From contig DBRE01000096.1 in NCBI GenBank assembly GCA_002305535.1, forward strand, positions 1-23,688: a DNA stretch of 23,688 bases. Reading direction: 5' to 3'. This document shows positions 7,106 through 15,116 of the stretch, piece by piece. Position 1 is the stretch's first letter; every line of letters starts with the position of its first letter. The position numbers and the translations under genes were made by a program. The notes under the pieces were generated by a model that worked only from the letters and a program-made list of their open reading frames with translations, searched no databases and was not told the DNA's origin. This stretch comes from Syntrophomonas sp. UBA1376. Its GTDB lineage: Bacteria > Bacillota > Syntrophomonadia > Syntrophomonadales > Syntrophomonadaceae.

Positions 7106-8452
7106 TTAATTATCATTCCGATTGGTTGGCCGCCAGACCTTCAATCGATCTGCCTCACGGACAAGTTCATCCCGGAATCGGGGATGAGCTATGCTGATCA
7201 GCAGCTCTGCTCTTTCCCAGGTAGGCTTACCTTTTAACCTTACCTTACCATATTCAGTGACAACAAAATCTACTGCAGTACGAGGAGTAGTGACTATACT
7301 ACCCGGTGTAAGTATAGGAGTTATGCGGGAGTGAACCTCGCCTTCTTTGTCAGTATAAGTGCTGGTCAAGCACAAAAAGCTTTTCCCGCCTTTGGAATAC
7401 CAGGCTCCAGTAATGAAATCCAACTGTCCTCCCGTCCCTGATACCTGGCGTGGTCCAGCACTTTCCGAACAAATCTGGCTAAAAAGATCTACCTGCACCA
7501 CATTATTGATAGCCACTACCCGATCATTCAAGGCTATCAGTTGTGGGTTATTGGTGTAACGGCCGCAGTGACTTGCCATAAGCGGGTTTTGGTGCATGAA
7601 ATCATAGGTTTTACGTGACCCCAAAGCAAAAGAAAAAGCAATTTTTCCCCGATCAGTGGTTTTATACAATCCAGTTGCTACTCCCTCTTGGAAAAGACGC
7701 GTCATAGACTCAGTATACATTTCGGTATGGATGCCCAAATCTTTCAGACCAGCATCACATATCAACTCTCCCAGTAAATTGGGCAAGACCCCGATTCCCA
7801 GCTGCAGACAGGAACGATCCTCGATCTCCTCCAAAATAAGCCGGGCCATAGCTTGATCAGCTTCATTAGCTTCTTTGGTAGACGGCAGTTCATATAGAGG
7901 AGTGTTGCTACCCTCAATAATATGATCGACCATGGAAATATGTATGGCATCCTCGCTTCCTCCCGGAACCCTGGGAATATTTTCGTTGACTTCCAGGATC
8001 ACTCGATCGGCCTTCATACACCCCTCAAAACTGTAAGTATTGGCCGGCCCAAAGGAAAAATAGCCATAGCGATCCATAGGACTTACCTGCTGCACGTAGT
8101 AATCCAACTTGATCAGATAATCAGCGATCACATCCTGAAGTTGGCTAAATTGTATGGGACAGTAAAACATATTGCCCTGATCATGCCTTTGGCGATCCTG
8201 GCTACCAAAAAACCAGTTGTTACAGGTAAAATGCTCCCTCCCCATCAGCGAGGTCTGCATAATAGGAGCAGGCATGCCTCCACAACAGTAAACCTGGACA
8301 TCAGTCAGTTCATCAGCGCGGGCAGCCAATTCATTATCAAAGTCCACCGGTCTTCCTAGAAAGGTGGCATACATCAAAACATCGCCCGGTTTGATCAAAT
8401 CCGCCGCCTGTCCAGCTGAAAGCAGTTTTTGTTTATACAAATCCTGATACAC
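7106..8452 (-). CDS. Acetyl-CoA hydrolase/transferase family CoA-transferase (butyrate- or 4-hydroxybutyrate-type)
   Basis: Family members move CoA between acetyl-CoA and a carboxylic acid through a glutamyl-CoA thioester. The product is 448 residues, typical for the family. The expected catalytic glutamate is Glu244 in LGIHTEMYTESM. The SGTGGQLDFITGA segment matches the conserved glycine-rich CoA/oxyanion loop, and LQLGIGVLPNLLGEL is also typical. The start is GTG at 8452, with a G-rich GGGGGGAG site 5-6 bases upstream. The gene is convergent with the dehydrogenase gene, so it has a separate promoter; an ATTATA (TATAAT on the minus strand) lies at 8506-8511. Its likely role is fatty-acid activation, for example butyrate + acetyl-CoA to butyryl-CoA + acetate, completing the local beta-oxidation set. 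The exact acid is not decided by sequence. Confidence 0.88.
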   Translation of the reverse strand: MYQDLYKQKLLSAGQAADLIKPGDVLMYATFLGRPVDFDNELAARADELTDVQVYCCGGMPAPIMQTSLMGREHFTCNNWFFGSQDRQRHDQGNMFYCPIQFSQLQDVIADYLIKLDYYVQQVSPMDRYGYFSFGPANTYSFEGCMKADRVILEVNENIPRVPGGSEDAIHISMVDHIIEGSNTPLYELPSTKEANEADQAMARLILEEIEDRSCLQLGIGVLPNLLGELICDAGLKDLGIHTEMYTESMTRLFQEGVATGLYKTTDRGKIAFSFALGSRKTYDFMHQNPLMASHCGRYTNNPQLIALNDRVVAINNVVQVDLFSQICSESAGPRQVSGTGGQLDFITGAWYSKGGKSFLCLTSTYTDKEGEVHSRITPILTPGSIVTTPRTAVDFVVTEYGKVRLKGKPTWERAELLISIAHPRFRDELVREADRLKVWRPTNRNDN

Positions 8453-8592
8453 TTATCTCCCCCCATGTAATTCGTAACAAATGCCCTACAGCTCTTACTT
8501 TTTCAATTATAGAGTAAATCCCGCGGCTATACCATGACCGCAATTATAATTCTGAGCGTACTGCATCTCAATTCATCCCAAGCTTTCCATGC

Positions 8593-8631
8593 CAGCAAAG
8601 AAGAACACCCGCGAGATTACCCACGGGTGTC
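8593..8631 (-). terminator. Terminator of the DNRLRE-type protein gene
   Basis: ACACCCG (8605-8611) pairs with CGGGTGT (8624-8630). On the minus strand it is followed by TCTTCTTTGC. It lies 11 bases past the gene's stop. Confidence 0.6.
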
Positions 8632-8641
8632 TACTGTTCAA

Positions 8642-9277
8642 TTATCTGTGCGGGAATGGGGGGCAGTCATCCTGCCTATAACCTACCACCAGGCGCGGCC
8701 ATAATCTGCTATCAGGATATTCACTGCTATAAAAACCAACCAGACTATTGATCTCTTCATTCCCAATTAAAAGAATACCATTATTGGCGGCACATCCAGA
8801 ATACCATTCCTTAACCAAAGCACAGATATCAAAATATATCTCCCCAAACTGTCCCGGCGAAACAGTAGTACAATCCAGGAATGCCGAATCGAACAATGGT
8901 TGGTTATTCCAGGTTACTCCAAATTCCTTCCAGGGCTGTAGGATTCTATGAGCACAAACTTCAATGTCACAAGGTACCTCATTACGATAAATGCTTAATA
9001 CCAGAAAAGCAAAGCAGATATCACTATTAGGCGGAATGAAATTGCAGCCCAGGCTGCACAGGTCAAATTGCAGCAGACTGCGATAGTCATCCCGACAAGG
9101 GCACGGGCAAGGTGTAGTCGGACAGTCATACTGACTTACATATAAAAATGGTACTAGGCCAAAATTTTTGTCGGGATAGAATTCTGCAATATATGCTTCC
9201 TTAATAGGGAAAAAGCAGATTTCTGTGCAACAACGATCATGACTCCCCTCTACTTGATTATCTATTCTTACAGACAT
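8642..9277 (-). CDS. Cys-rich DNRLRE-domain-like protein
   Basis: The 211-residue product resembles DNRLRE (disaggregatase-related) beta-sandwich domains. It has AYIAEFYPDKNFG near the start (the 'NxG' strand), RSLLQFDL for the LLrFDL strand, VTWNNQP for the highly conserved VTWNNQP motif, FDICALVKEWYSG, and a C-terminal WPRLVVGY strand. The domain is usually found in extracellular or surface proteins, but no signal peptide or anchor is present here. There are many cysteines, including CPTTPCPCPC at about residues 52-61. Cysteine richness, no signal peptide and neighbouring germination genes make a spore coat or exosporium role possible, but this is inference. A strong AAAGGAGGG site precedes the ATG. 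A terminator follows. Confidence 0.75.
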   Translation of the reverse strand: MSVRIDNQVEGSHDRCCTEICFFPIKEAYIAEFYPDKNFGLVPFLYVSQYDCPTTPCPCPCRDDYRSLLQFDLCSLGCNFIPPNSDICFAFLVLSIYRNEVPCDIEVCAHRILQPWKEFGVTWNNQPLFDSAFLDCTTVSPGQFGEIYFDICALVKEWYSGCAANNGILLIGNEEINSLVGFYSSEYPDSRLWPRLVVGYRQDDCPPFPHR

Positions 9278-9297
9278 TTTTCACCCTCCTTTCCTCT

Positions 9298-9474
9298 TTA
9301 GTACACAATATGGTGAGGATGGCAAAAGGTTACCTGTCTGGAGTATATTAACTTTGTAGATCCCACACTTAAGAAAGTAGCCTTGAAGATGCCACTGTAG
9401 TAGCAAAACTGCTGGGCGGCCTGGTAGGGGGTGATGCCCACATCGCCCCGCGGCAGCGGAATTGAACCTTTCAT
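9298..9474 (-). CDS. Possible small ORF, 58 residues, unknown
   Basis: An ATG at 9474 is preceded by GGTGGAGG with a 6-base spacer. The frame begins MKGSIPLPRGDVGITPYQAA and ends at TAA just before the ribosome binding site of the DNRLRE-type gene. The first half looks protein-like and the C-terminal half less so. It may be a real small gene co-transcribed with the DNRLRE gene, or a fragment. An overlapping GTG-started frame (9281-9487) has a worse composition and I do not support it. Nothing else is seen in 9278-9547. Confidence 0.3.
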   Translation of the reverse strand: MKGSIPLPRGDVGITPYQAAQQFCYYSGIFKATFLSVGSTKLIYSRQVTFCHPHHIVY

Positions 9475-9547
9475 GAAGCGCCTCCACCCAGACTAAATAT
9501 CGCTGGGACCACCGGCCTGGTTTCAGGAGGGTAAGGTGATCAAGTGA

Positions 9548-10666
9548 TTAACCTAATTCACCTGTATTCTGCAGTTTGACTTCTACGTCCACATTAATCA
9601 GTACATCTTCGATAAAACTCTGCTCCAGCTGGGGGGTGATCTCCTGGCGCCATTTGGCCAAAGCATAAGGAGTTATATCAATCGCATCTATACGGAGCTC
9701 CTCCTGCATAAATTCAATAAAATCTTGCATTTGCATCTTCAAATCATCAGCTACAGCCTGCTCTATCTCCCGCAAATGCTGCTCCTCATACAGAGTCGAA
9801 CTATGCTGAACAACTGCGTGTTCAACCAATCGGCCTTTTAAGGTAACCTGAATATCAAAAACGATCAATTCACCTTGCCGGCTGACTTTCACTTTCCGCT
9901 GATTAGCAACAAAAACTGTTCCTTCATCGTATAACTGTCCGTCTTTATAGAGGGAAAAGGGGATCCATCCATGAGCCTTTTTTCCGCTCAATAGTACCAG
10001 ACTTCTAGTCTCCATTCGATCCAATTGGGCAATCATCCGGTCCTGAGCAAACAATGCACAGCCGGTTAGTTCCACTCCCTGTTGGTTGTTAGCAGGCTGC
10101 AGAACCGGGACCGCCACGGCCATGCCTGGTGCGTATGAATCAGCAGCCAAGCAGAACAAGGAAGTACGGGGAACAAAGGCCCGCTCGGGAATGGTTTGCA
10201 GCAAGCTGATCAAAACATCACTGACTCTTTTGAGATCCTTTTTTGCCATAAAATGCAGCAGTTCTTCAGCCCGCCCGTTTACCACTGCAACGTTAATAGA
10301 TGGTTTGACCCGCGGTTCCCGCATGTTGGGGTCAACAATACTCCTGAAACCCTGTCGAGCTAAATCCTGACCAATTAACATAACCTGCAGCTGGGAAAGG
10401 GTATACTGCCTGGGTTCGTTGTAAGCCCGCCGGCTCCGGGTCTCTCCTACCGTCTGGGCAGAATAGGTTCCTATCTTCTCGTCTTTCTCTACCACTGCCG
10501 CCAGCAGAGCAGTAACCGCTACCTGCCCAGCTTCTCCAGAAGGGGGAGTGTCATAACCGGCTATCAAACCAATATCTAAATTCTCCATATCTAGGGTATC
10601 CCAGCAGCCGCACAGCAGAGTGCTCATAGCCAGAATAATAACTATTCCCATCAATCGATATTTCAT
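9548..10666 (-). CDS. gerC: Ger(x)C family spore germination lipoprotein
   Basis: C subunits of GerA-type receptors are lipoproteins on the outer face of the spore inner membrane, needed for the germinant response. The 372-residue product has an N-terminal signal with a lipobox-like LLCGC, so Cys21 would be lipidated, followed by the family hallmark WDTLDMENLDIGLIAGYD. GETRSRRAYNEPRQYTLSQLQVMLIGQDLARQG-type sequence around residues 74-106 is also typical. Length fits the family (~370-400). The start overlaps the gerB stop by 4 bases, so the two are translationally coupled, and it is the last gene of gerA-gerB-gerC. Genes of this class are usually expressed in the forespore (sigma-G). I could not identify a convincing sigma-G promoter. 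Confidence 0.93.
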   Translation of the reverse strand: MKYRLMGIVIILAMSTLLCGCWDTLDMENLDIGLIAGYDTPPSGEAGQVAVTALLAAVVEKDEKIGTYSAQTVGETRSRRAYNEPRQYTLSQLQVMLIGQDLARQGFRSIVDPNMREPRVKPSINVAVVNGRAEELLHFMAKKDLKRVSDVLISLLQTIPERAFVPRTSLFCLAADSYAPGMAVAVPVLQPANNQQGVELTGCALFAQDRMIAQLDRMETRSLVLLSGKKAHGWIPFSLYKDGQLYDEGTVFVANQRKVKVSRQGELIVFDIQVTLKGRLVEHAVVQHSSTLYEEQHLREIEQAVADDLKMQMQDFIEFMQEELRIDAIDITPYALAKWRQEITPQLEQSFIEDVLINVDVEVKLQNTGELG

Positions 10667-11757
10667 AAACTTTTCTGCCTCCTCAGAACGGAAACTAGAA
10701 GATAAAGCAGGGGGTAGCCCAGTGAAATGGCTATAAATGCATAACCCACATAGTCAGCCAGGGCAAAGACCTGCAGTAAGCTATCCGGTTGCAAGGATAA
10801 TACATATATGCCCGTTCCCACCCCCAGAACTATCCAGGCATAATAGCGGTTGAAGTCCAGATTAAAAGCACGCATAAAGGCGTAGCTGGCAGATATACTC
10901 AGATTCATAATTGGCCTGACTCCCAGGGTGACCCACAGCAGCAAGAAAACCAGCTCCAACCTGCCCAGGGCAGAAGAATAGGGTATCTTCAGAAGAGTAA
11001 CAACCGGCCAGGTGAAAAACTGCAGCCCCTCATGGCCGAAAACCATCAGTCCCACCACCACTATCATTAAATATATCAAGACAGTGATGCCCTCCCCTAT
11101 CAGGGCTGCTTTTAGGATCTCGTCCCGGTGCTGAACCATGGCATAAGTAACCAACAGCACTTCACATCCGGCGTAAGCGTATACTATCTTCAGACTTCCC
11201 TGCATTAATCCATTAATATCAACTTCCCCTACCGGCAGCAAATTCAGATAAGTGCCCTGGGTAATTCCAGCGCCAATGATCATCAATAAGTCAATAATCA
11301 ATAAGTAAAAAAGAAACTCATTGAGCCGGCCGATTACTTTTGCTCCTTTGCTGACGGCATAAACCACGCTTAACGTACAGACCAGGGACACTGCCCAGAT
11401 GGGAGTCCTGGGCAGCATAAATACGCAGGTGATTTCCGTAAACATTCTTATTACTACTGACTGGACTACTGTTGCATAGCCCACGAAAACTAAAATCAGC
11501 AGAGTACCCAGAAATTTCCCAAACAGCTGGTGACTGACGTTGGCAAAATCAGCATCCCGAAAACGGTTCAGTAGCGCTACTATTAAAAGAACCGCTGCCA
11601 GGGGAAAAACAGCTCCGACAATCACAGCCAGCCAGGCATGATGACCGGCCTCTGCGGCAACCACTCGGGGGAGGCTCAACATGGCTGTAGCCACCTGGGT
11701 TCCCACAATAATAAATATCAGCTGTTTACTGGTTATTTCAAAGCGAGTTCTATCCAT
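10663..11757 (-). CDS. gerB: GerB-type spore germination permease
   Basis: This is the B subunit of a GerA-type germinant receptor, an integral membrane protein of the amino acid/polyamine/organocation transporter fold. The ORF is 364 residues from ATG 11757, matching the usual ~365. It has about ten hydrophobic segments. The opening ITSKQLIFIIVGTQVATAML and the following LPRVVAAEAGHHAWLAV are typical of the family. The frame can be extended to a TTG at 11784, but I prefer the ATG because AGGG lies 8 bases before it. It overlaps the gerA stop by 8 bases, which implies coupling. GerB subunits hold the germinant-binding site, so the identity of the germinant cannot be told from context here. 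Confidence 0.93.
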   Translation of the reverse strand: MDRTRFEITSKQLIFIIVGTQVATAMLSLPRVVAAEAGHHAWLAVIVGAVFPLAAVLLIVALLNRFRDADFANVSHQLFGKFLGTLLILVFVGYATVVQSVVIRMFTEITCVFMLPRTPIWAVSLVCTLSVVYAVSKGAKVIGRLNEFLFYLLIIDLLMIIGAGITQGTYLNLLPVGEVDINGLMQGSLKIVYAYAGCEVLLVTYAMVQHRDEILKAALIGEGITVLIYLMIVVVGLMVFGHEGLQFFTWPVVTLLKIPYSSALGRLELVFLLLWVTLGVRPIMNLSISASYAFMRAFNLDFNRYYAWIVLGVGTGIYVLSLQPDSLLQVFALADYVGYAFIAISLGYPLLYLLVSVLRRQKSL

Positions 11758-13312
11758 CCTGCTGTCCCTGCCGTTGCCGATCAATTACTGGAATAGATTG
11801 AGGACGGTATTTGAGGCGGTAGATAAAGCCCCTAAACAGCGTATCCTGCAGATCACCAAAGCGTACCGGTCCAAAGGGGGCAAAATAAGGAACTCCAACG
11901 CTTTCCAAACTAACGAGGTGAGTTATTAAAATGAACCAGCCCAGAGAAAAGCCAAATAGGCCAAAAACCGCCGTTACCAATATAAACAGAATACGAATCA
12001 AGCGGGTGGCCAGAACCATACTGTAGTTAGGCAGGGCAAAGGTGGCAATAGTGGTAATGGTAATAACTATGATAATAGCCGGACTGGCAATATTGGCACT
12101 GATAGCAGCCTGCCCCAACACAATTCCCGCCACCACACCTACAGTTTGGCCAATATTGGCGGGCAAGCGCAGTCCCGTTTCCACCACCAATTGAATAATA
12201 ATTTCCTGGATCAAAACTTCCACCAGCACCGGAAAGGGAACCTGAGAGCGGGCCTGGGCCAATATAACGAACAGTTCATAGGGTATCAATTCCGGTTGGA
12301 AGCTTAATAAAGATATATACAGGGCCGGTAAGGATACCGCCAGAATGTAGCCCAGATAACGGGACAACCGGTTAAAGTTAGCTACCATAGGACGATCATA
12401 GTAGTCTTCTGAAGCCTGCAGGAAACTGACAAACAAAGCAGGAGCTATCAGAACCCAGGGGGTACCCGATGCCATAATGGCCACCCGCCCTTCCAGCAAT
12501 TCTGCAACTACCTTGTCGGGCCGTTCGCTGGACTTAAACTGAGGGAAGGGGGAATAATGATTATCACTTAAGAATTGTTCAATATAGCCAATAGCTGAAA
12601 TACCATCAATATCAATCCGATTAATTTTGTCCCTGATATTGCGCACGATCTCTGGGTCAGCAATGTCTTCAATATACAGAACGGCTACGTCGGTGCGGGT
12701 CCTTCTCCCCACGATGGTTTTCTCTATCACCAGATTAGGATCCCGCAGCCTACGGCGGATCATGGATATATTAGCTGACAGATCTTCGATAAATCCTTCC
12801 CGGGAACCACGCAGGGTTTTCTCCACCGGCGGCTCATCGGGAGCTCGCTGCACTCCTCCGGTAATGTTTATGGCCAGCACTTCTGACATCCCATCTACCA
12901 TCACCAGAGTTAAACCATCAAAGAGTGAGTGGATCATGTCCTGGACTAAGTTCACTTTTTTGATCTCGCCAATAGTCAAACAGGTATTAGAAATCTTATC
13001 AATGACTTGATTAGCGGCTCCCTGCTGCAAAGTCACTGCATCGCTTTCCAGCATCAAGCTCTTGAAGATATCTTCATAGAGAACTTGCTTGTCTACTCTC
13101 CCTTCCAGGTAGACTACGGCTGCCCGCCGCCGTGGATCAGCCTTTATAGTGATCTCCCGGAAAATGATGTCCCGGTTCTTCTGCACGTATGGATCGAGAA
13201 TTTTTTTCTTACTGTCCAAACTGGCGCCCAATTTGTCACTCTTTTGCTGGTTAGGTAGTTTATCGGCAGGTGCCTTGCGCCTACCCCAGAGGCGGTTGAG
13301 AAACGATGCCAT
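11750..13312 (-). CDS. gerA: GerA family spore germination protein
   Basis: The A subunit forms the germinant receptor with GerB and GerC, and in Bacillus it assembles a nutrient-gated channel. The product is 520 residues from ATG 13312 (MASFLNRLWGRRKAP), within the usual 480-540. The soluble N-terminal half carries the typical GRVDKQVLYEDIF-like and VDGMSEVLAINI segments and a conserved MIRRRLRDPNLVIEK region. The C-terminal half has several membrane segments and the PFPVLVEVLIQEII motif. The frame extends upstream to 13438, but that would run through the region of the SOS promoter. GGGGGA about 9 bases before 13312 supports the shorter form. It is the first gene of the operon and divergent from the SOS cassette. 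Confidence 0.93.
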   Translation of the reverse strand: MASFLNRLWGRRKAPADKLPNQQKSDKLGASLDSKKKILDPYVQKNRDIIFREITIKADPRRRAAVVYLEGRVDKQVLYEDIFKSLMLESDAVTLQQGAANQVIDKISNTCLTIGEIKKVNLVQDMIHSLFDGLTLVMVDGMSEVLAINITGGVQRAPDEPPVEKTLRGSREGFIEDLSANISMIRRRLRDPNLVIEKTIVGRRTRTDVAVLYIEDIADPEIVRNIRDKINRIDIDGISAIGYIEQFLSDNHYSPFPQFKSSERPDKVVAELLEGRVAIMASGTPWVLIAPALFVSFLQASEDYYDRPMVANFNRLSRYLGYILAVSLPALYISLLSFQPELIPYELFVILAQARSQVPFPVLVEVLIQEIIIQLVVETGLRLPANIGQTVGVVAGIVLGQAAISANIASPAIIIVITITTIATFALPNYSMVLATRLIRILFILVTAVFGLFGFSLGWFILITHLVSLESVGVPYFAPFGPVRFGDLQDTLFRGFIYRLKYRPQSIPVIDRQRQGQQDG

Positions 13313-13393
13313 ATTCTGCTTCCCCCAGGTAAGTTTTATATATTTTGGCCGTTTTCTCCCATCTCTATCCGGTAATTCCCCTGCTTTTCCCAG

Positions 13394-13444
13394 TTGACCT
13401 GAACATATGTTCTGGTGTAGGATAACTACACGGAACAAATGTTC
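13394..13444 (+). promoter_or_regulatory. SOS promoter with two LexA boxes
   Basis: GAACATATGTTC (13401-13412) and GAACAAATGTTC (13433-13444) both match the Firmicutes LexA (Cheo) box GAAC-N4-GTTC perfectly. The second extends to CGGAACAAATGTTCGG. TTGACC (13394-13399) and TAGGAT (13418-13423) with an 18-base spacer make a plausible promoter. Box 1 lies between -35 and -10, and box 2 covers the start region up to the ribosome binding site. Centre spacing is 32 bases, about three helical turns. LexA should repress the downstream cassette tightly until DNA damage. Confidence 0.9.
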
Positions 13445-13455
13445 GGAGGGTGACC

Positions 13456-14493
13456 ATGCGCCGCATTACTTTTTGGTATAGTTCAAAACCACTGAGCGAT
13501 GATTTTTATAACGCCTGTCTGGATCTCACTCCCCTGGTGGAACCCATCAATATCCAGGGGGCTTATTTAGACTTAACCGGCTGTAGGATCAATAGAGAGC
13601 AAATCACAAGGCTGGGTTCTTGCGCAAAAGGTTATATCAGAATAGGAATGGCTGCCAGCCGCCTGGCTGCACGTATAGCCGCGGTCACCACTGGCCTGCC
13701 CTCTTCAACCCGGCCTAAGGATTATCGGCTCCACAGCTGGGCAGAGGGAAAGTTGATAGAGATTCTCCCCCAACGGGAAGCCCCTTTCCTGGCTTCTTTG
13801 CCCCTGGAGTGTTTCTATCTCCTGAAGCCTGCCCAGATCAAAAAACTTCACCGTGCTGGTTTTAGTTGCATAGGAGACATGGCCGTCCTCCCTTCTTATG
13901 AGTTGGTACGGATGCTGGGAGAAGAAGGCCTGTACATCTCCAATCTGGCCCGAGGAATTGACCATACTCCCGTTATGGGTCTTTATCCCCCTTCCCGGAT
14001 GCTGTATCAGCTTAATTTCGAATCTGCCCTGGATAATAAACTATCTTTACAGCAGATCCTTCATCAAGCAGCAACACAGCTAGCCGCCCAGCTACGCCAT
14101 AAAAATTTCGTCTGTCAGCAAATCAGTCTGGAACTGCAGCTGGGCCCTTATAAAGATCAAGCCCAACGATCACTGCAAGCAGGCAGCCAGGAAGAACAGT
14201 TTTTACGACATGTCTTGGAAGGACTTTCTAAAACTATAATGGCTCGGTACGATACCGATTATCAAATTAGTGGACTGACTATTATTTTGGATCAGCTTAC
14301 CCCTCTGTCCTGGTGTCAGCCTGATTTGTTCAGCTATCGCTCCATTTCCTCCGCAGAGGAAAAACCCCGCCTGGATCACGCTCTCGTGCGCTTGGAAAAT
14401 CGATTCCCCGGGTTTTTGACCAGGGGGATCGCTATCGACCGGCGGGAGCAAGTGCTGGCCCTATGGGATCCTTGGAGGGCTGAATCCCCATGA
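13456..14493 (+). CDS. imuB: ImuB-like Y-family polymerase homologue, catalytically inactive
   Basis: ImuB proteins are non-catalytic relatives of DinB that bridge the sliding clamp and DnaE2 during SOS mutagenesis. The product is 345 residues. The stretch VEPINIQGAYLDLTG at residues 28-42 aligns with the DinB palm motif V-E-x-x-S-I-D-E-A-F-L-D-V-T-G, but the metal-binding Asp-Glu are Gln34-Gly35. The N-terminal palm strand with the first catalytic Asp (DMDxFFA in DinB) is absent. A helix-hairpin-helix-like region (about 125-170) and a little-finger-like domain (about 190-290) remain. The ATG at 13456 has GGAGGG 5 bases upstream, so the GTG at 13450 inside that site is rejected. It overlaps the next gene by 4 bases. 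No imuA is seen. The name reflects context and motif loss. Confidence 0.8.
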   Translation: MRRITFWYSSKPLSDDFYNACLDLTPLVEPINIQGAYLDLTGCRINREQITRLGSCAKGYIRIGMAASRLAARIAAVTTGLPSSTRPKDYRLHSWAEGKLIEILPQREAPFLASLPLECFYLLKPAQIKKLHRAGFSCIGDMAVLPSYELVRMLGEEGLYISNLARGIDHTPVMGLYPPSRMLYQLNFESALDNKLSLQQILHQAATQLAAQLRHKNFVCQQISLELQLGPYKDQAQRSLQAGSQEEQFLRHVLEGLSKTIMARYDTDYQISGLTIILDQLTPLSWCQPDLFSYRSISSAEEKPRLDHALVRLENRFPGFLTRGIAIDRREQVLALWDPWRAESP

Positions 14494-14738
14494 GTAAGCT
14501 GCGGCACCAAACTTTACAGGTAAGCTGTAATGATCAGGGGTCACCTTCTTGCTTGCAAAAGGATCAGCAGACCGCCCAGGTGGAGCAGGTTTTGGACTGC
14601 TGGCGTGACACCGGCTGCTGGTGGGAGGGAGAAAGCGAAAAGCTCTTCTACCGTTTATCTCTGGATAATGGGGCGGTTGTGGAAATTTATCGCGATATGG
14701 AAGCTCATACCTGGGTGCTGTATAAGGTTTATGATTAA
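14490..14738 (+). CDS. Small DUF6504-like protein of the SOS cassette
   Basis: The 82-residue product starts at an ATG overlapping the ImuB-like stop by 4 bases, so it is translationally coupled. It contains VEQVLDCWRDTGCWWEGESE, then YRLSLDNGAVVEIYRDMEAH and WVLYKVYD. This 'W..TG.WW....YR+...G..EiYrd....W.LykvyD' pattern resembles DUF6504 proteins encoded beside imuB/dnaE2 in actinobacteria, as I recall them. There is no signal peptide or membrane segment. Function is unknown. Position between ImuB-like and DnaE2 genes under LexA control suggests an accessory role in the mutasome, possibly replacing ImuA. Family assignment rests on pattern memory only. Confidence 0.6.
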   Translation: MSKLRHQTLQVSCNDQGSPSCLQKDQQTAQVEQVLDCWRDTGCWWEGESEKLFYRLSLDNGAVVEIYRDMEAHTWVLYKVYD

Positions 14739-14868
14739 GGGCGTTTCAGGCCACAAGCCATCTTATGTGTCATCGCGAAGCAATATATAGTAGCCAGTAG
14801 GTTCACCATGCGCACCTGTTCCGTCATCACGATATAGTAACGGCTTGATGTGCGACTCAAGGGGTACC

Positions 14869-14918
14869 GGGCTAAACAAAACATCCTGTTTTGTAGCCCT
14901 CTTGGGACATCCTGTCCC
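14869..14918 (+). repeat. Two adjacent hairpins sharing an ACATCCTGT core
   Basis: ACAAAACA-TCC-TGTTTTGT (14876-14894) is a perfect 8-bp stem with a 3-base loop, extended by GGGCT/AGCCC (14869-14873 and 14895-14899) past a 2-base bulge. Ten bases later GGGACA-TCC-TGTCCC (14904-14918) is a 6-bp stem with the same loop and the same ACA/TGT inner stem, but different outer pairs. The pairing is kept while the outer bases differ (AAA/TTT against GGG/CCC). Neither is followed by a T-run. Confidence 0.7.
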
Positions 14919-15032
14919 TCGCCTCCCCTTCGCCCGCCCATCTTCACCGACTATATCGGACTCCTCCACCAAGGTGCTCATGGCAAACCTACTGGCTATG
15001 AGTGATTTTCATCATGGCCTGTTCTCCAGGTG

Positions 15033-15116
15033 ATAATGGCGAGCCGAAGGCGAGGCAACCTCTATGCCTATTTACGGTTTGAGCTAATAGATCGCCACGT
15101 CGCTGCGCTCTTCGCA
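15033..15116. repeat. Inverted pair of a widespread 'TCATTGCGAG...GAAGCAATCT'-type intergenic repeat
   Basis: ATGGCGAGCCGAAGGCGAGG followed by CAACCTC on the plus strand, and on the minus strand TTGCGAAGAGCGCAGCGACG followed by TGGCGATCT, both resemble the short interspersed repeat with core ATTGCGAG..GAAGCG...GGCAATCT. I recall that repeat from many unrelated bacterial genomes. The sequence GTCATCGCGAAGCAATATAT near 14769-14788 may be a third, shortened member. The family link is from memory and needs a search. Confidence 0.4.

Noticed and set aside
9281..9487. 68-codon GTG-started frame overlapping the 58-codon ORF
   Set aside because: Its start lies within the other ORF's ribosome binding site and its composition looks random (HHPLPGRPAVLLLQW).
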